A stretch of 64,000 bases of DNA from Rheinheimera sp. EpRS3 (GTDB lineage Bacteria; Pseudomonadota; Gammaproteobacteria; Enterobacterales; Alteromonadaceae), in NCBI RefSeq assembly GCF_001513785.1, contig NZ_LNQS01000001.1, forward strand, positions 620,001-684,000. The letters run 5' to 3'. Under the pieces are notes generated by a model, which worked only from the letters and a program-made list of their open reading frames with translations, had not been told where the DNA came from and made no database searches. A program made the translations under genes and the position numbers. Shown one piece after another: positions 51,093 through 59,473 of this stretch; position 1 is the first letter of the stretch; each line of letters starts with the position of its first letter.

Positions 51093-52649
51093 ATGAGCAC
51101 AGAGCTAAAACCCGGTTGCAGTACCAAACTGAATACACCGTCAGATATCGGCGAGCAATTACAGGTGTTGCAGGTACACCCGCGCGACAACGTGGTAGTG
51201 GCATTGCAACCATTAGCGCAGGGCGTGGCACTGCCAGAGCCGTTTGCGCAGTTAACTGCACAGCAGGCCGTACCGGCCGGGCATAAAGTGGCGCTAACTA
51301 ATATTGCCAAAGGCGAGAGTGTCATTAAATACGGCTTTGCCATCGGTGCCGCTACTACTGATATTAAAGCCGGCGAGCATATTCACTCGCATAATCTTGC
51401 TACGCTGTTAAGCGGCCAGGTCGATTACCGTTATAGCGGCTGTCAGGCGCAACCGTTGGCGTTTCCGGCCGGTTTGCCAACCGAATTTATGGGCTACCGC
51501 CGCGGTAATGGCAAAGTAGGTACCCGTAACGAGCTGTGGATTATCAATACCGTTGGCTGCGTTAATCGCGCCGCGATGCGGGTGGCCGAGCAGGCGCGTA
51601 AGCTTTATAGCGATGATATCGACGGTATTTATGCTTTTACCCATCCGTTTGGTTGCTCGCAGCTCGGTGACGATTTAGATCATACCCGCCGTTTACTGGC
51701 TGGCCTTATTCAACACCCTAATGCCGGTGGTGTGCTGGTGATGGGTTTAGGCTGTGAAAACAATCAGCTAAGCAAATTACTGGCAGCCAGCGAAGGCGTC
51801 GATTTAAGCCGGATCCGCTCTTTTAACGCCCAACAGGTGGAAGATGAAATAGAGCAGGGCTTAGCTGCAGTGGAAGAGCTGGTAGCAAAAATGCGCGATG
51901 ATAAGCGCACGCCGCGCCCTGTGTCAGATTTAGTCATGGGCATGAAATGCGGTGGCTCTGATGGCTTAAGCGGCTTAACCGCTAACCCGTTGGTGGGCCG
52001 CATTGCCGATTTAGTCGCTGCCGGTAACGGCAAGGTAGTACTGACCGAAACGCCGGAAATGTTCGGCGCCGAGCAGGTGTTTATGGCCCGCGCGCAAAAC
52101 GAACAGGTGTTTGGCGATATTGTGACGCTGGTAAATGACTTTAAGCAGTACTTTATCGACAACAAACAGCCGGTGTACGAAAACCCGAGCCCGGGCAACA
52201 AAGACGGCGGCTTAACCACGTTGGAAGAGAAATCGCTTGGCGCTATTCAAAAAGGTGGCTCAGCGGTAGTAAATCAGGTGATCCGCTACGGCGATATGGC
52301 CAGCCAAAGTGGCTTAACCTTGCTCGAAGGGCCGGGCAATGATGCGGTGTCATCCACCGCCTTAACCGCTGCCGGTGCTACCTTACTGTTATTTACCACC
52401 GGCCGTGGTACACCGCTGGGCTTTCCTGCGCCGACAGTAAAAATTTCGTCAAACTCCTCTTTGGCCTCACGCAAGCCGCAGTGGATTGATTTTGATGCCG
52501 GCGGCCTGTTGCAAAAAGGCCAGGACGCCGAGCAGTTCAGCCATGACTTTTTCCGTTATCTGATCGATGTTGCTTCCGGCAAAGCCACACGCAATGAGCA
52601 GTCAGATAACCGCGAAATTGCCATCTGGAAAAACGGCGTGACGCTCTGA
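51093..52649 (+). CDS. uxaA: Altronate dehydratase
   Basis: 518 residues. N-terminal SAF domain about 20-115, then GYRRGNGKVGTRNELWIINTVGC and FTHPFGCSQLGDDLDHTRR, LGCENNQLSKLL and MKCGGSDGLSGLTANPLVG, the UxaA family blocks. It makes KDG (2-keto-3-deoxygluconate) from altronate, iron-dependent. It is the first gene of the uxaA-uxaC-uxuB-eda-kdgK run. Repeat B precedes it. Confidence 0.94.
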   Translation: MSTELKPGCSTKLNTPSDIGEQLQVLQVHPRDNVVVALQPLAQGVALPEPFAQLTAQQAVPAGHKVALTNIAKGESVIKYGFAIGAATTDIKAGEHIHSHNLATLLSGQVDYRYSGCQAQPLAFPAGLPTEFMGYRRGNGKVGTRNELWIINTVGCVNRAAMRVAEQARKLYSDDIDGIYAFTHPFGCSQLGDDLDHTRRLLAGLIQHPNAGGVLVMGLGCENNQLSKLLAASEGVDLSRIRSFNAQQVEDEIEQGLAAVEELVAKMRDDKRTPRPVSDLVMGMKCGGSDGLSGLTANPLVGRIADLVAAGNGKVVLTETPEMFGAEQVFMARAQNEQVFGDIVTLVNDFKQYFIDNKQPVYENPSPGNKDGGLTTLEEKSLGAIQKGGSAVVNQVIRYGDMASQSGLTLLEGPGNDAVSSTALTAAGATLLLFTTGRGTPLGFPAPTVKISSNSSLASRKPQWIDFDAGGLLQKGQDAEQFSHDFFRYLIDVASGKATRNEQSDNREIAIWKNGVTL

Positions 52650-52704
52650 TGCGTGAAATTAATGAAATATTGAATTTAAACACTTTTTATAACAGGACTT
52701 GAAA

Positions 52705-54129
52705 ATGGCACAGAGTCGTCGCTTAGAACTGCACCCAGACCGCTTATTTCCGTCAGATCCGGTGGTGCGTGATATCGCCCGGCGTTTATATCAGCAAATT
52801 AAAGACTTGCCGATCGTTAGCCCGCATGGCCATACCGATCCGCGCTGGTTCGCTGAAGACGCCAACTGGGACAATGCCACTGCGTTATTGCTGCTGCCGG
52901 ATCACTATGTGTTTCGTATGTTATACAGCCAGGGCATTAAGCTCGAAGAGCTCGGCATCCGCCGTAAAGACGGTGCCGTAGTTGAGAGTGACTACCGCAA
53001 AATCTTCCATATTTTTGCCAAGCACTATTACCTGTTTCGCGGCACACCTTCACGCATTTGGCTTGACACGGTATTTCACGATGTATTCGGTTTAACCGAA
53101 ACTTTGTGTGAAGAAACCGCCGATCATTATTATGACAGCATTAACGCCCAGCTGGCCAAGCCGGAATTTAAACCGCGTGCTTTGTTAGAGCGTTTTAATA
53201 TCGAGCTGATTGCCACCACCGAAGGTGCGTTAAACGACTTAAAACACCACGCCAAACTAAAAGGCACCGGCTTTGAAACCCGCGTTATTACCACCTTCCG
53301 CCCGGATGACGTGGTAGATGCTGACCGCGCCGATTTTGCCGCTAACGTGGCTAAACTGGGCGAAATTACCGGCGAAGATACCAAGAGCTGGCAGGGTTAT
53401 CTGGCCGCATTGCGTAAGCGCCGTAAGGTGTTTCGTGAGCATGGCGCTACGGCGACCGATCACGGCCACCCAACCGCCATTACCGCAGACTTAGCCATGA
53501 AAGATGCCGCGGCATTATTTCAACGCTGTTTAAGCGGTAAAGCCACGCCGGCAGAAACAGAGCTGTTCCGCGGCCAGATGTTGACCGAAATGGCCGGCAT
53601 GAGCCTGGAAGATGGCATGACGATGCAAATTCACCCCGGTGCACACCGTAACCACAATCAGGTGATTTTTGAGCGTTTTGGTGCTGATAAAGGCGCGGAT
53701 ATTCCCAGCCCGACCGAGTATGTACAAAACCTGAAACCTTTGCTGCAGAAATACGGCAACGAAGCGAGCTTAAACATCATTCTGTTTACACTGGACGAAA
53801 CCACTTATGCCCGTGAACTGGCGCCGCTGGCAGGCCATTACCCGGCATTAAAACTCGGCCCGGCCTGGTGGTTCCATGATAGTCCGGAAGGCATGCTGCG
53901 TTTTCGCCATCAGGTAACTGAAACCGCCGGTTTTTATAACACTGTGGGCTTTAACGACGATACACGGGCGTTTTTATCAATACCGGCACGGCACGACGTA
54001 GCAAGGCGCATCGACTGCCGCTTCCTGGCAGGCTTAGTGGCCGAGCACCGCTTAACCGAAGAAGACGCCGGCGAGTTAGCTTACGAGCTGACCTATGGCC
54101 TGGTAAAAAAAGCGTATCAGTTGAAATGA
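52705..54129 (+). CDS. uxaC: Uronate isomerase
   Basis: 474 residues from the ATG at 52705; a TTG 6 nt upstream is less likely. AGGA precedes it. Motifs LPIVSPHGHTDPRWFAED, RGTPSRIWLDTVFHDVFGLTE, LSLEDGMTMQIHPGAHRNHN, and LGPAWWFHDSPEGMLRFRHQ match UxaC. It isomerises galacturonate to tagaturonate and glucuronate to fructuronate. Confidence 0.95.
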   Translation: MAQSRRLELHPDRLFPSDPVVRDIARRLYQQIKDLPIVSPHGHTDPRWFAEDANWDNATALLLLPDHYVFRMLYSQGIKLEELGIRRKDGAVVESDYRKIFHIFAKHYYLFRGTPSRIWLDTVFHDVFGLTETLCEETADHYYDSINAQLAKPEFKPRALLERFNIELIATTEGALNDLKHHAKLKGTGFETRVITTFRPDDVVDADRADFAANVAKLGEITGEDTKSWQGYLAALRKRRKVFREHGATATDHGHPTAITADLAMKDAAALFQRCLSGKATPAETELFRGQMLTEMAGMSLEDGMTMQIHPGAHRNHNQVIFERFGADKGADIPSPTEYVQNLKPLLQKYGNEASLNIILFTLDETTYARELAPLAGHYPALKLGPAWWFHDSPEGMLRFRHQVTETAGFYNTVGFNDDTRAFLSIPARHDVARRIDCRFLAGLVAEHRLTEEDAGELAYELTYGLVKKAYQLK

Positions 54130-54151
54130 TGCTAAGCGTAATCTAACAGCG

Positions 54152-54248
54152 GGGCAGATTGTTACTAAGCAGAGCGTCTCCAGCAGGGATGCTGGAGAGG
54201 AGTCTACAAGGATGTATTTACGACGTCTCTGCGTGTAACAAACTGCCC
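54152..54248. repeat. Structured intergenic repeat, copy C (second type)
   Basis: About 97 bp with terminal arms GGGCAGATTGTTAC and GTAACAAACTGCCC (13 of 14 complementary). Inner hairpin CTCCAGC/GCTGGAG around AGGGAT. Shares CTACAAGGATGTATTTACG with copy B. Confidence 0.75.
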
Positions 54249-54282
54249 AAGCCTACACTGCAGAAAATAGCAGGAATCATAA

Positions 54283-55752
54283 ATGGCAAATCTTAGTAAT
54301 CAGACTCTGGCGGGTCTAAACGGCAAGCTGCCAATTCCGGCCTACCGGCTGGCAGAGCAAAAGCCGCAAATCGGCATAGTGCATTTAGGCCCCGGCGCCT
54401 TTTTCCGCGGCCATCAGGCCTGGTATACCGAACAGGCACTGCAATTTGGCGGCGATTGGGCCATCAGCGCCGTATCAATGCGATCACCCGATGTCAGCCA
54501 GGCATTATCACCGCAAGATGGTTTGTATACGCTGGCCGTGCTGGATGCCGTGCAAAGCTATCAGGTTATCGGCTCTGTGCAGGAAGTGTTAATCGCCAGC
54601 GAGCAGTACGGCCAGGTATTGGCGCGTTTAACTGCCGCCAGCACCAAATACGTGACCATGACTATTACCGAAAAAGGCTATTGCTTAAACGGCAGTGGTA
54701 AGCTGGATTTAAACCATAGCCAAATTCAACAAGACTTAAGCGGTAGCGGCCAACCGATAACGGCAATTGGCCTGCTGTTTACCGCACTGGCCGCGCGTTA
54801 TCAGGCCAATATAGCGCCGTTTTGCGTGATCAGCTGTGACAACCTGACCGACAACGGCCATAAGCTGCGTAACGCACTCATCGCCTTTGCGGAGCAAAAA
54901 GACCCTACTATTGCTAACTGGTTAAGCCAGCAGCTGATCAGCCCCTGTACTATGGTCGACAGCATTACACCGGCTACCGACGACGCTATTAAAGCGCAGG
55001 TTGCAGAGGTACTGGGAGTACAGGATAACTGGCCAATTAAACGCGAAGCCTTTGTGCAGTGGGTGATTGAAGATATTTTACCGGCCGACCGGCCAGCCTG
55101 GCAGCAAGCCGGGGTAATTTACGCCCAGGACGTCACCGCCTTTGAAAAAGCCAAGCTACGTTTACTCAACGCGCCGCATTCCACCCTGGCCTATGTTGGC
55201 TGTCTGCTTGGCTATGAAACCGTATTCGATGCGATGCAGGATGAAGTGCTGACACAGTTTATTCAGCAGATGATAAGCGACGAGATTATGCCGTCGTTCA
55301 CACCGCCGGCCGAGCTGGATGTTAAGCAGTACAGTAACGATATATTAGCGCGGTTTCGCAACCCGGCTATCCGCCATTTGCTGGCGCAAATTGCCTGGGA
55401 CGGCTCGCAAAAGCTGCCAATGCGTATTTTGCCTGCTATTAGCGACAACTTAGCCACAGGTAAACCGATAGACAAACTGGCTTTTGCCATCGCTGTCTGG
55501 TGCCGCTTTATTGTTAAGCGTTATAGCGATAATGAAAAATTAGTCGACCCGTTAGCAGAGCAACTGCTGGCTGTAGCAGCCCAGTGCAGTGGCAATGCCG
55601 ATACCGATGTGGCGCTGTTTTTAGCGGTGGATGCCGTGTTCCCGGCAGAACTGAGTTTAAACAAAACCTTCTTTAGTGCAGTACATACTGCTTATCAGCA
55701 ATTAGTTTCCCGCCCAGCCGCAGCGCTGGCGGCTTTTACGGGAGTCGTTTGA
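54283..55752 (+). CDS. uxuB: UxuB-type uronate reductase (mannitol dehydrogenase family)
   Basis: 489 residues. Begins IGIVHLGPGAFFRGHQAWYTEQ and has VTMTITEKGYCLNG, VISCDNLTDNGHKLRNA and PCTMVDSITPATDD, then KLRLLNAPHSTLAYVGCLLGYE. All are features of fructuronate reductase (UxuB) rather than E. coli UxaB. With UxaC and UxaA as neighbours and no uxuA, it probably reduces tagaturonate to altronate here. Substrate is inferred. The stop overlaps the eda ATG by one nt. Confidence 0.88.
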   Translation: MANLSNQTLAGLNGKLPIPAYRLAEQKPQIGIVHLGPGAFFRGHQAWYTEQALQFGGDWAISAVSMRSPDVSQALSPQDGLYTLAVLDAVQSYQVIGSVQEVLIASEQYGQVLARLTAASTKYVTMTITEKGYCLNGSGKLDLNHSQIQQDLSGSGQPITAIGLLFTALAARYQANIAPFCVISCDNLTDNGHKLRNALIAFAEQKDPTIANWLSQQLISPCTMVDSITPATDDAIKAQVAEVLGVQDNWPIKREAFVQWVIEDILPADRPAWQQAGVIYAQDVTAFEKAKLRLLNAPHSTLAYVGCLLGYETVFDAMQDEVLTQFIQQMISDEIMPSFTPPAELDVKQYSNDILARFRNPAIRHLLAQIAWDGSQKLPMRILPAISDNLATGKPIDKLAFAIAVWCRFIVKRYSDNEKLVDPLAEQLLAVAAQCSGNADTDVALFLAVDAVFPAELSLNKTFFSAVHTAYQQLVSRPAAALAAFTGVV

Positions 55753-56408
55753 TGTCGTCTTTACCTCAGTTTTTGTCGTCACTGGTCAAGGGGCCGGCAT
55801 TATTACCCATTATTCAGGCTGAGACGCCGCATGAAGCGGTATTGATTGCCAAAGCTTTGCAGGATGGCGGCGTTGGCTCGGTTGAAGTGGTGCTGCGCAC
55901 CCGTCAGGCCTTAGCGGCGATTACTGCCATTCGCACTGCTTTGCCAGACTTATTGGTAGGTGCCGGTACTATATTGTCAGCGGCAGATGCCAACGCCTGT
56001 AAAGATGCCGGCGCGCAGTTTCTGGTCAGCCCGGCCAGCACGCCAAAGTTGCTTGAAGCGATGATCGACACCGGCCTGCCACTGGCGCCCGGTGTGGCAA
56101 CACCGTCGGAAATTGCCATGGCGTATGAATATGGTTTGCGCGAGGTTAAGTTTTTCCCGGCGCATTTATCCGGCGGCATTGAGATGCTAAAAGCCCTCAG
56201 CGGAGTATTCCAGCAGGTTAAATTTTGCCCCACAGGCGGTATTGGCCAGCATAATCTGGCCGACTTTTTAGCGCTGAAAAATGTGTTTGTGGTGGGCGGT
56301 TCCTGGTTAACGCCGACTAATCTGGTGAAAGCACAGCAGTGGAGCCAGATCACCGCACTGGCTGCTGAAGCGACCGCTATTGCCAGACAGATTAAAACAG
56401 CAGCTTAA
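55752..56408 (+). CDS. eda: KDPG aldolase (2-dehydro-3-deoxy-phosphogluconate aldolase)
   Basis: 218 residues from ATG at 55752 (TGATG overlap with uxuB). Sites: IIQAETPHEAVLIAKALQDG, VEVVLRT, GAGTILSAADANACKDAGAQ and EVKFFPAHLSGG, with Lys in VKFFPA as Schiff-base residue. It splits KDPG into pyruvate and glyceraldehyde-3-phosphate. Confidence 0.95.
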   Translation: MSSLPQFLSSLVKGPALLPIIQAETPHEAVLIAKALQDGGVGSVEVVLRTRQALAAITAIRTALPDLLVGAGTILSAADANACKDAGAQFLVSPASTPKLLEAMIDTGLPLAPGVATPSEIAMAYEYGLREVKFFPAHLSGGIEMLKALSGVFQQVKFCPTGGIGQHNLADFLALKNVFVVGGSWLTPTNLVKAQQWSQITALAAEATAIARQIKTAA

Positions 56409-56419
56409 GGAGCATCGGC

Positions 56420-57376
56420 ATGAGCAAGCGTATTGTCATTATGGGTGAGTGCATGGTCGAGCTGTATCAGCTGGTCGACAATGTCTATCACCAGAATTTT
56501 GCCGGTGATGTGTTTAATACTGCGGTGTATTTAAAACGCACTTGTGAGAACCCGGTCGATGTACAGTTTTTTACTGCAGTCGGTACCGATCTTATCAGCG
56601 ACAAGCTGGTGCGGGCGGTAGAGCGGGAGAAAATTGACACCAGCCTGATGCTGCGCACAAAAACCGCCCGGCCCGGCCTGTATATGATCAATACCGATGC
56701 GTTTGGCGAGCGCAGTTTTGTCTACTGGCGCGACAGCTCGGCGGCCAAGCAGGTATTGCAGTGTTTTAATGCGCAATTAAATTACGACGCCATTAAAGGC
56801 TGCGATATGTTTTATTTCTCCGGCATTACGCTGGCGATTTTATCTGATGCCGACAGAGCCCAATTGTTCGAACTGGTCAGCCGGTTAAAAGCCGATGGCA
56901 GCCAGATTATCTTCGACCCCAATTATCGCCCGGCGCTGTGGCCTAATGCTGAAGTGGCCAAAGCGGCCTTTATTCAGGCTTACAGCCAGGCTGATATGGC
57001 GCTGCCTGGCCTGGATGATCATCGCGTGTTATTTGATGCACAAACCACCAATGATGTGGTTGAGCAGTTAACACAACTGGGGGTGGCGGAAATTATTGTT
57101 AAAGATGGCAAAAACGGTATTAACGGTCGTTATCAGCAGCAGGGTTTTACCGCACTGGCGCACCCGGTAAAGAAGGTGGTAGATACCACAGCAGCCGGCG
57201 ATTCGTTTAACGGCGGTTATCTGGCCGCACGTTTAGGTGGTATAGCACCGCAGCATGCAGTGAAGTTTGCTGCTCGCTTAGCCGGTTTTGTTGTTGAGCA
57301 TACCGGCGCTATTGTCGGCAAGGATCACTTTAACGGCTTTTGGGCGCAGAACCGGCCTTCAGTGTTTGTGAAGTAG
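56420..57376 (+). CDS. kdgK: 2-keto-3-deoxygluconate kinase
   Basis: 318 residues of the PfkB family: begins IVIMGECMVELYQ, with FDPNYRPALW and VDTTAAGDSFNGGYLAARLGG as the ATP site and catalytic Asp. It phosphorylates KDG to KDPG, used by Eda. AAGGAG before ATG, 11 nt after eda stop. Confidence 0.95.
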   Translation: MSKRIVIMGECMVELYQLVDNVYHQNFAGDVFNTAVYLKRTCENPVDVQFFTAVGTDLISDKLVRAVEREKIDTSLMLRTKTARPGLYMINTDAFGERSFVYWRDSSAAKQVLQCFNAQLNYDAIKGCDMFYFSGITLAILSDADRAQLFELVSRLKADGSQIIFDPNYRPALWPNAEVAKAAFIQAYSQADMALPGLDDHRVLFDAQTTNDVVEQLTQLGVAEIIVKDGKNGINGRYQQQGFTALAHPVKKVVDTTAAGDSFNGGYLAARLGGIAPQHAVKFAARLAGFVVEHTGAIVGKDHFNGFWAQNRPSVFVK

Positions 57377-57397
57377 CCAAGGGGTCAGTGGCTTCGG

Positions 57398-57569
57398 CAC
57401 GAACCGGTTTGCTCACGCTGACACGCCGTGAATACGTCCCTGTAGGCTCGATTACAAACTTCATCCGTGAAGTTTGTCCGTTGGACCAGCGGAGCTGTTC
57501 AAATTCGTTCCGGACGAATTTGTCAGGCATCCATGCCTTCAACGGTCAGCTTACAGCAAACCGATTCTC
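57398..57569. repeat. Structured intergenic repeat, copy D (long form)
   Basis: 172 bp, the twin of copy A. Inner hairpins are CAAACTTCA/TGAAGTTTG and CAAATTCGT/ACGAATTTG; the last pair differs from copy A by a C-G to T-A change on both arms. Contains GGCATCCATGCC. Confidence 0.75.
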
Positions 57570-57651
57570 GCTGTGGCAAAACGTCAAAAGCAGGTTGGAA
57601 CCCCGAAGCGCACAGCTAACGATTGATGTATCACCGAAATAACAAAGCGAA

Positions 57652-57744
57652 ACAGTCAAGGGTATAGCAAAGCGTCTGCCGCAGGGATGCGGCAGAGGAG
57701 TCTACAGGGAGGTATTCACGACGTCTTTGCGTTCCCTTAACTGT
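57652..57744. repeat. Structured intergenic repeat, copy E (second type)
   Basis: 93 bp with arms ACAGTCAAGGG and CCCTTAACTGT. Inner hairpin CTGCCGC/GCGGCAG around AGGGAT, same location as CTCCAGC/GCTGGAG in copy C. Confidence 0.75.
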
Positions 57745-57859
57745 GAAGCCAGCATCGGTACCAGTACAAAGCAACATAACAAGATCTGGCTTAAGCCGGG
57801 CAAGCGTCGCATCTGACCCTGACTAACAACCAAGTCAATTTTGTTAGAAGGAGCAAGGC

Positions 57860-59473
57860 ATGAGTTTAGCAACAGTTTTTCCGCAAGCGGCTGATATACC
57901 GGCAGAGTTTGCCCATAAGGGCGAGATAACCCAGCGCGACTATTTATTAAACGGCGAGCTGGTGCAGTGGCAGGGCGAACTTAGCCCGGTGGTAAGTCCA
58001 ATTTATATACGAAATAGCGATAGCTTACAGCAAGTAGTGCTGGGCCATACGCCATTATTGGACGCCGACACTGCATTAAAAGCGCTCGACAGTGCGGTAA
58101 AAGCCTACGACTTAGGCCGTGGGGCCTGGCCAACCATGGCGGTGCTGGAACGTATTCAGCATGTGGAGAAATTCCTCGGTTTAATGCAATTGCAGCGCGC
58201 TGAAGTGATCCGGCTGCTGATGTGGGAAATCGGTAAAACCTACCCCGATGCGGCGAAAGAATTCGACCGTACCTGTGATTATATCCGCGACACCATCGAA
58301 GCGTTAAAACAGCAGGACAGAGATGCCAGCCACTTTATTATCGAGCAGGGCAGTTTAGGTAAAATCCGCCGCGTGCCGGTAGGCGTGGCACTGTGTATGG
58401 GGCCTTTTAACTACCCGTTAAATGAAACCTTTACCACGCTAATTCCGGCGCTGATTATGGGCAACACCGTAATTTTTAAGCCGGCAAAATATGGCGTACT
58501 GCTTATTCAGCCACTGCTGCAGGCGTTTTTACAAAGCTTCCCGGCCGGGGTCATCAACATTATTTATGGTCGCGGCCGCGAAACCGTTGGTGTGCTGATG
58601 GAAAGCGGCAAAATTGACCTGTTTGCCTTTATCGGCACCAATAAAGGCGCCAGTGATTTAAAGCGTATGCACCCCAAGCCGCACCGGCTGCGCGCTGTGC
58701 TGGGGCTGGATGCCAAGAACCCGGCGATTATTTTGCCCGACGCCGATATGAATCGCACGGTAAAAGAATGTGTGGCTGGTAGTTTGTCGTTTAACGGCCA
58801 GCGCTGCACTGCGTTAAAAATTCTGTTTGTCCATAACAGCCGCGCCGCCGAGCTGGTGGAGAAACTCTCAAATGCCATTAGTGAGTTAAAAGCCGGTATG
58901 CCGTGGCAACAGGGCGTAGCGATAACACCGCTGCCGGAGCCTGGCAAAACACAATTTCTAACAGAGCTGTTAGAAGATGCGCTAAGCAAAGGCGCTAAGC
59001 TGCAAAACCCCGGAGGCGGCCAAACTACGGCCTCGCTCTTTACCCCGGCGCTGTTGTATCCGGTAAACAGCAGTATGCGGCTGTACAACGAAGAGCAATT
59101 CGGCCCGCTGGTGCCGGTGGTGCCTTATAACGATATTAATGAAGTGATTGATTATGTGGTGAACTCTAACTTTGGCCAGCAACTGAGTATCTTTGGCCAA
59201 AACCCACAGCAGGTGGGTGAGTTGGTAGATATTTTTGCCAACCAGGTGGGGCGGATTAATATCAACAGCCAGTGTCAGCGCGGGCCGGACAGCTTTCCGT
59301 TTAACGGCCGCAAAGATTCTGCTGAAGGTACGCTGTCGGTGGTGGATGCGCTGCGGCAATTCTCAACCCCGACCTTAGTGGCCGCTAAATATCAGGATAG
59401 TGATGTCGACTTTGTGAAACAGATGGTGAAAGAGCGACATTCGCGCTTTTTATCGACGGATTTTTTGTTCTGA
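57860..59473 (+). CDS. gapN: NADP-dependent glyceraldehyde-3-phosphate dehydrogenase (non-phosphorylating)
   Basis: 537-residue aldehyde dehydrogenase. MCMGPFNYPLNETFT-type region, GNTVIFKPAKYGVL, the catalytic Cys in FNGQRCTALKILF and EEQFGPLVPVVPY are seen. Where most ALDHs have ELGGKNP this protein has LGLDAKNPAI; the general-base Glu is not in its usual place. Oxidising GAP straight to 3-phosphoglycerate would yield NADPH downstream of Eda. It overlaps the pectate lyase ATG by one nt. Confidence 0.85.
   Translation: MSLATVFPQAADIPAEFAHKGEITQRDYLLNGELVQWQGELSPVVSPIYIRNSDSLQQVVLGHTPLLDADTALKALDSAVKAYDLGRGAWPTMAVLERIQHVEKFLGLMQLQRAEVIRLLMWEIGKTYPDAAKEFDRTCDYIRDTIEALKQQDRDASHFIIEQGSLGKIRRVPVGVALCMGPFNYPLNETFTTLIPALIMGNTVIFKPAKYGVLLIQPLLQAFLQSFPAGVINIIYGRGRETVGVLMESGKIDLFAFIGTNKGASDLKRMHPKPHRLRAVLGLDAKNPAIILPDADMNRTVKECVAGSLSFNGQRCTALKILFVHNSRAAELVEKLSNAISELKAGMPWQQGVAITPLPEPGKTQFLTELLEDALSKGAKLQNPGGGQTTASLFTPALLYPVNSSMRLYNEEQFGPLVPVVPYNDINEVIDYVVNSNFGQQLSIFGQNPQQVGELVDIFANQVGRININSQCQRGPDSFPFNGRKDSAEGTLSVVDALRQFSTPTLVAAKYQDSDVDFVKQMVKERHSRFLSTDFLF

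Larger units (their letters stand above)
57377..57859. other. 483-bp intergenic stretch with two repeats
   Basis: No gene. It contains repeat copies D (57398-57569) and E (57652-57744). The remaining bases hold no clear operator of the LacI type. GAAGGAG before the gapN ATG is a strong ribosome site. Confidence 0.7.

Noticed and set aside
36924-57744. CRISPR array made of the repeats
   Set aside because: Copies are kilobases apart, in both orientations, of varying length and without regular spacers or cas genes.
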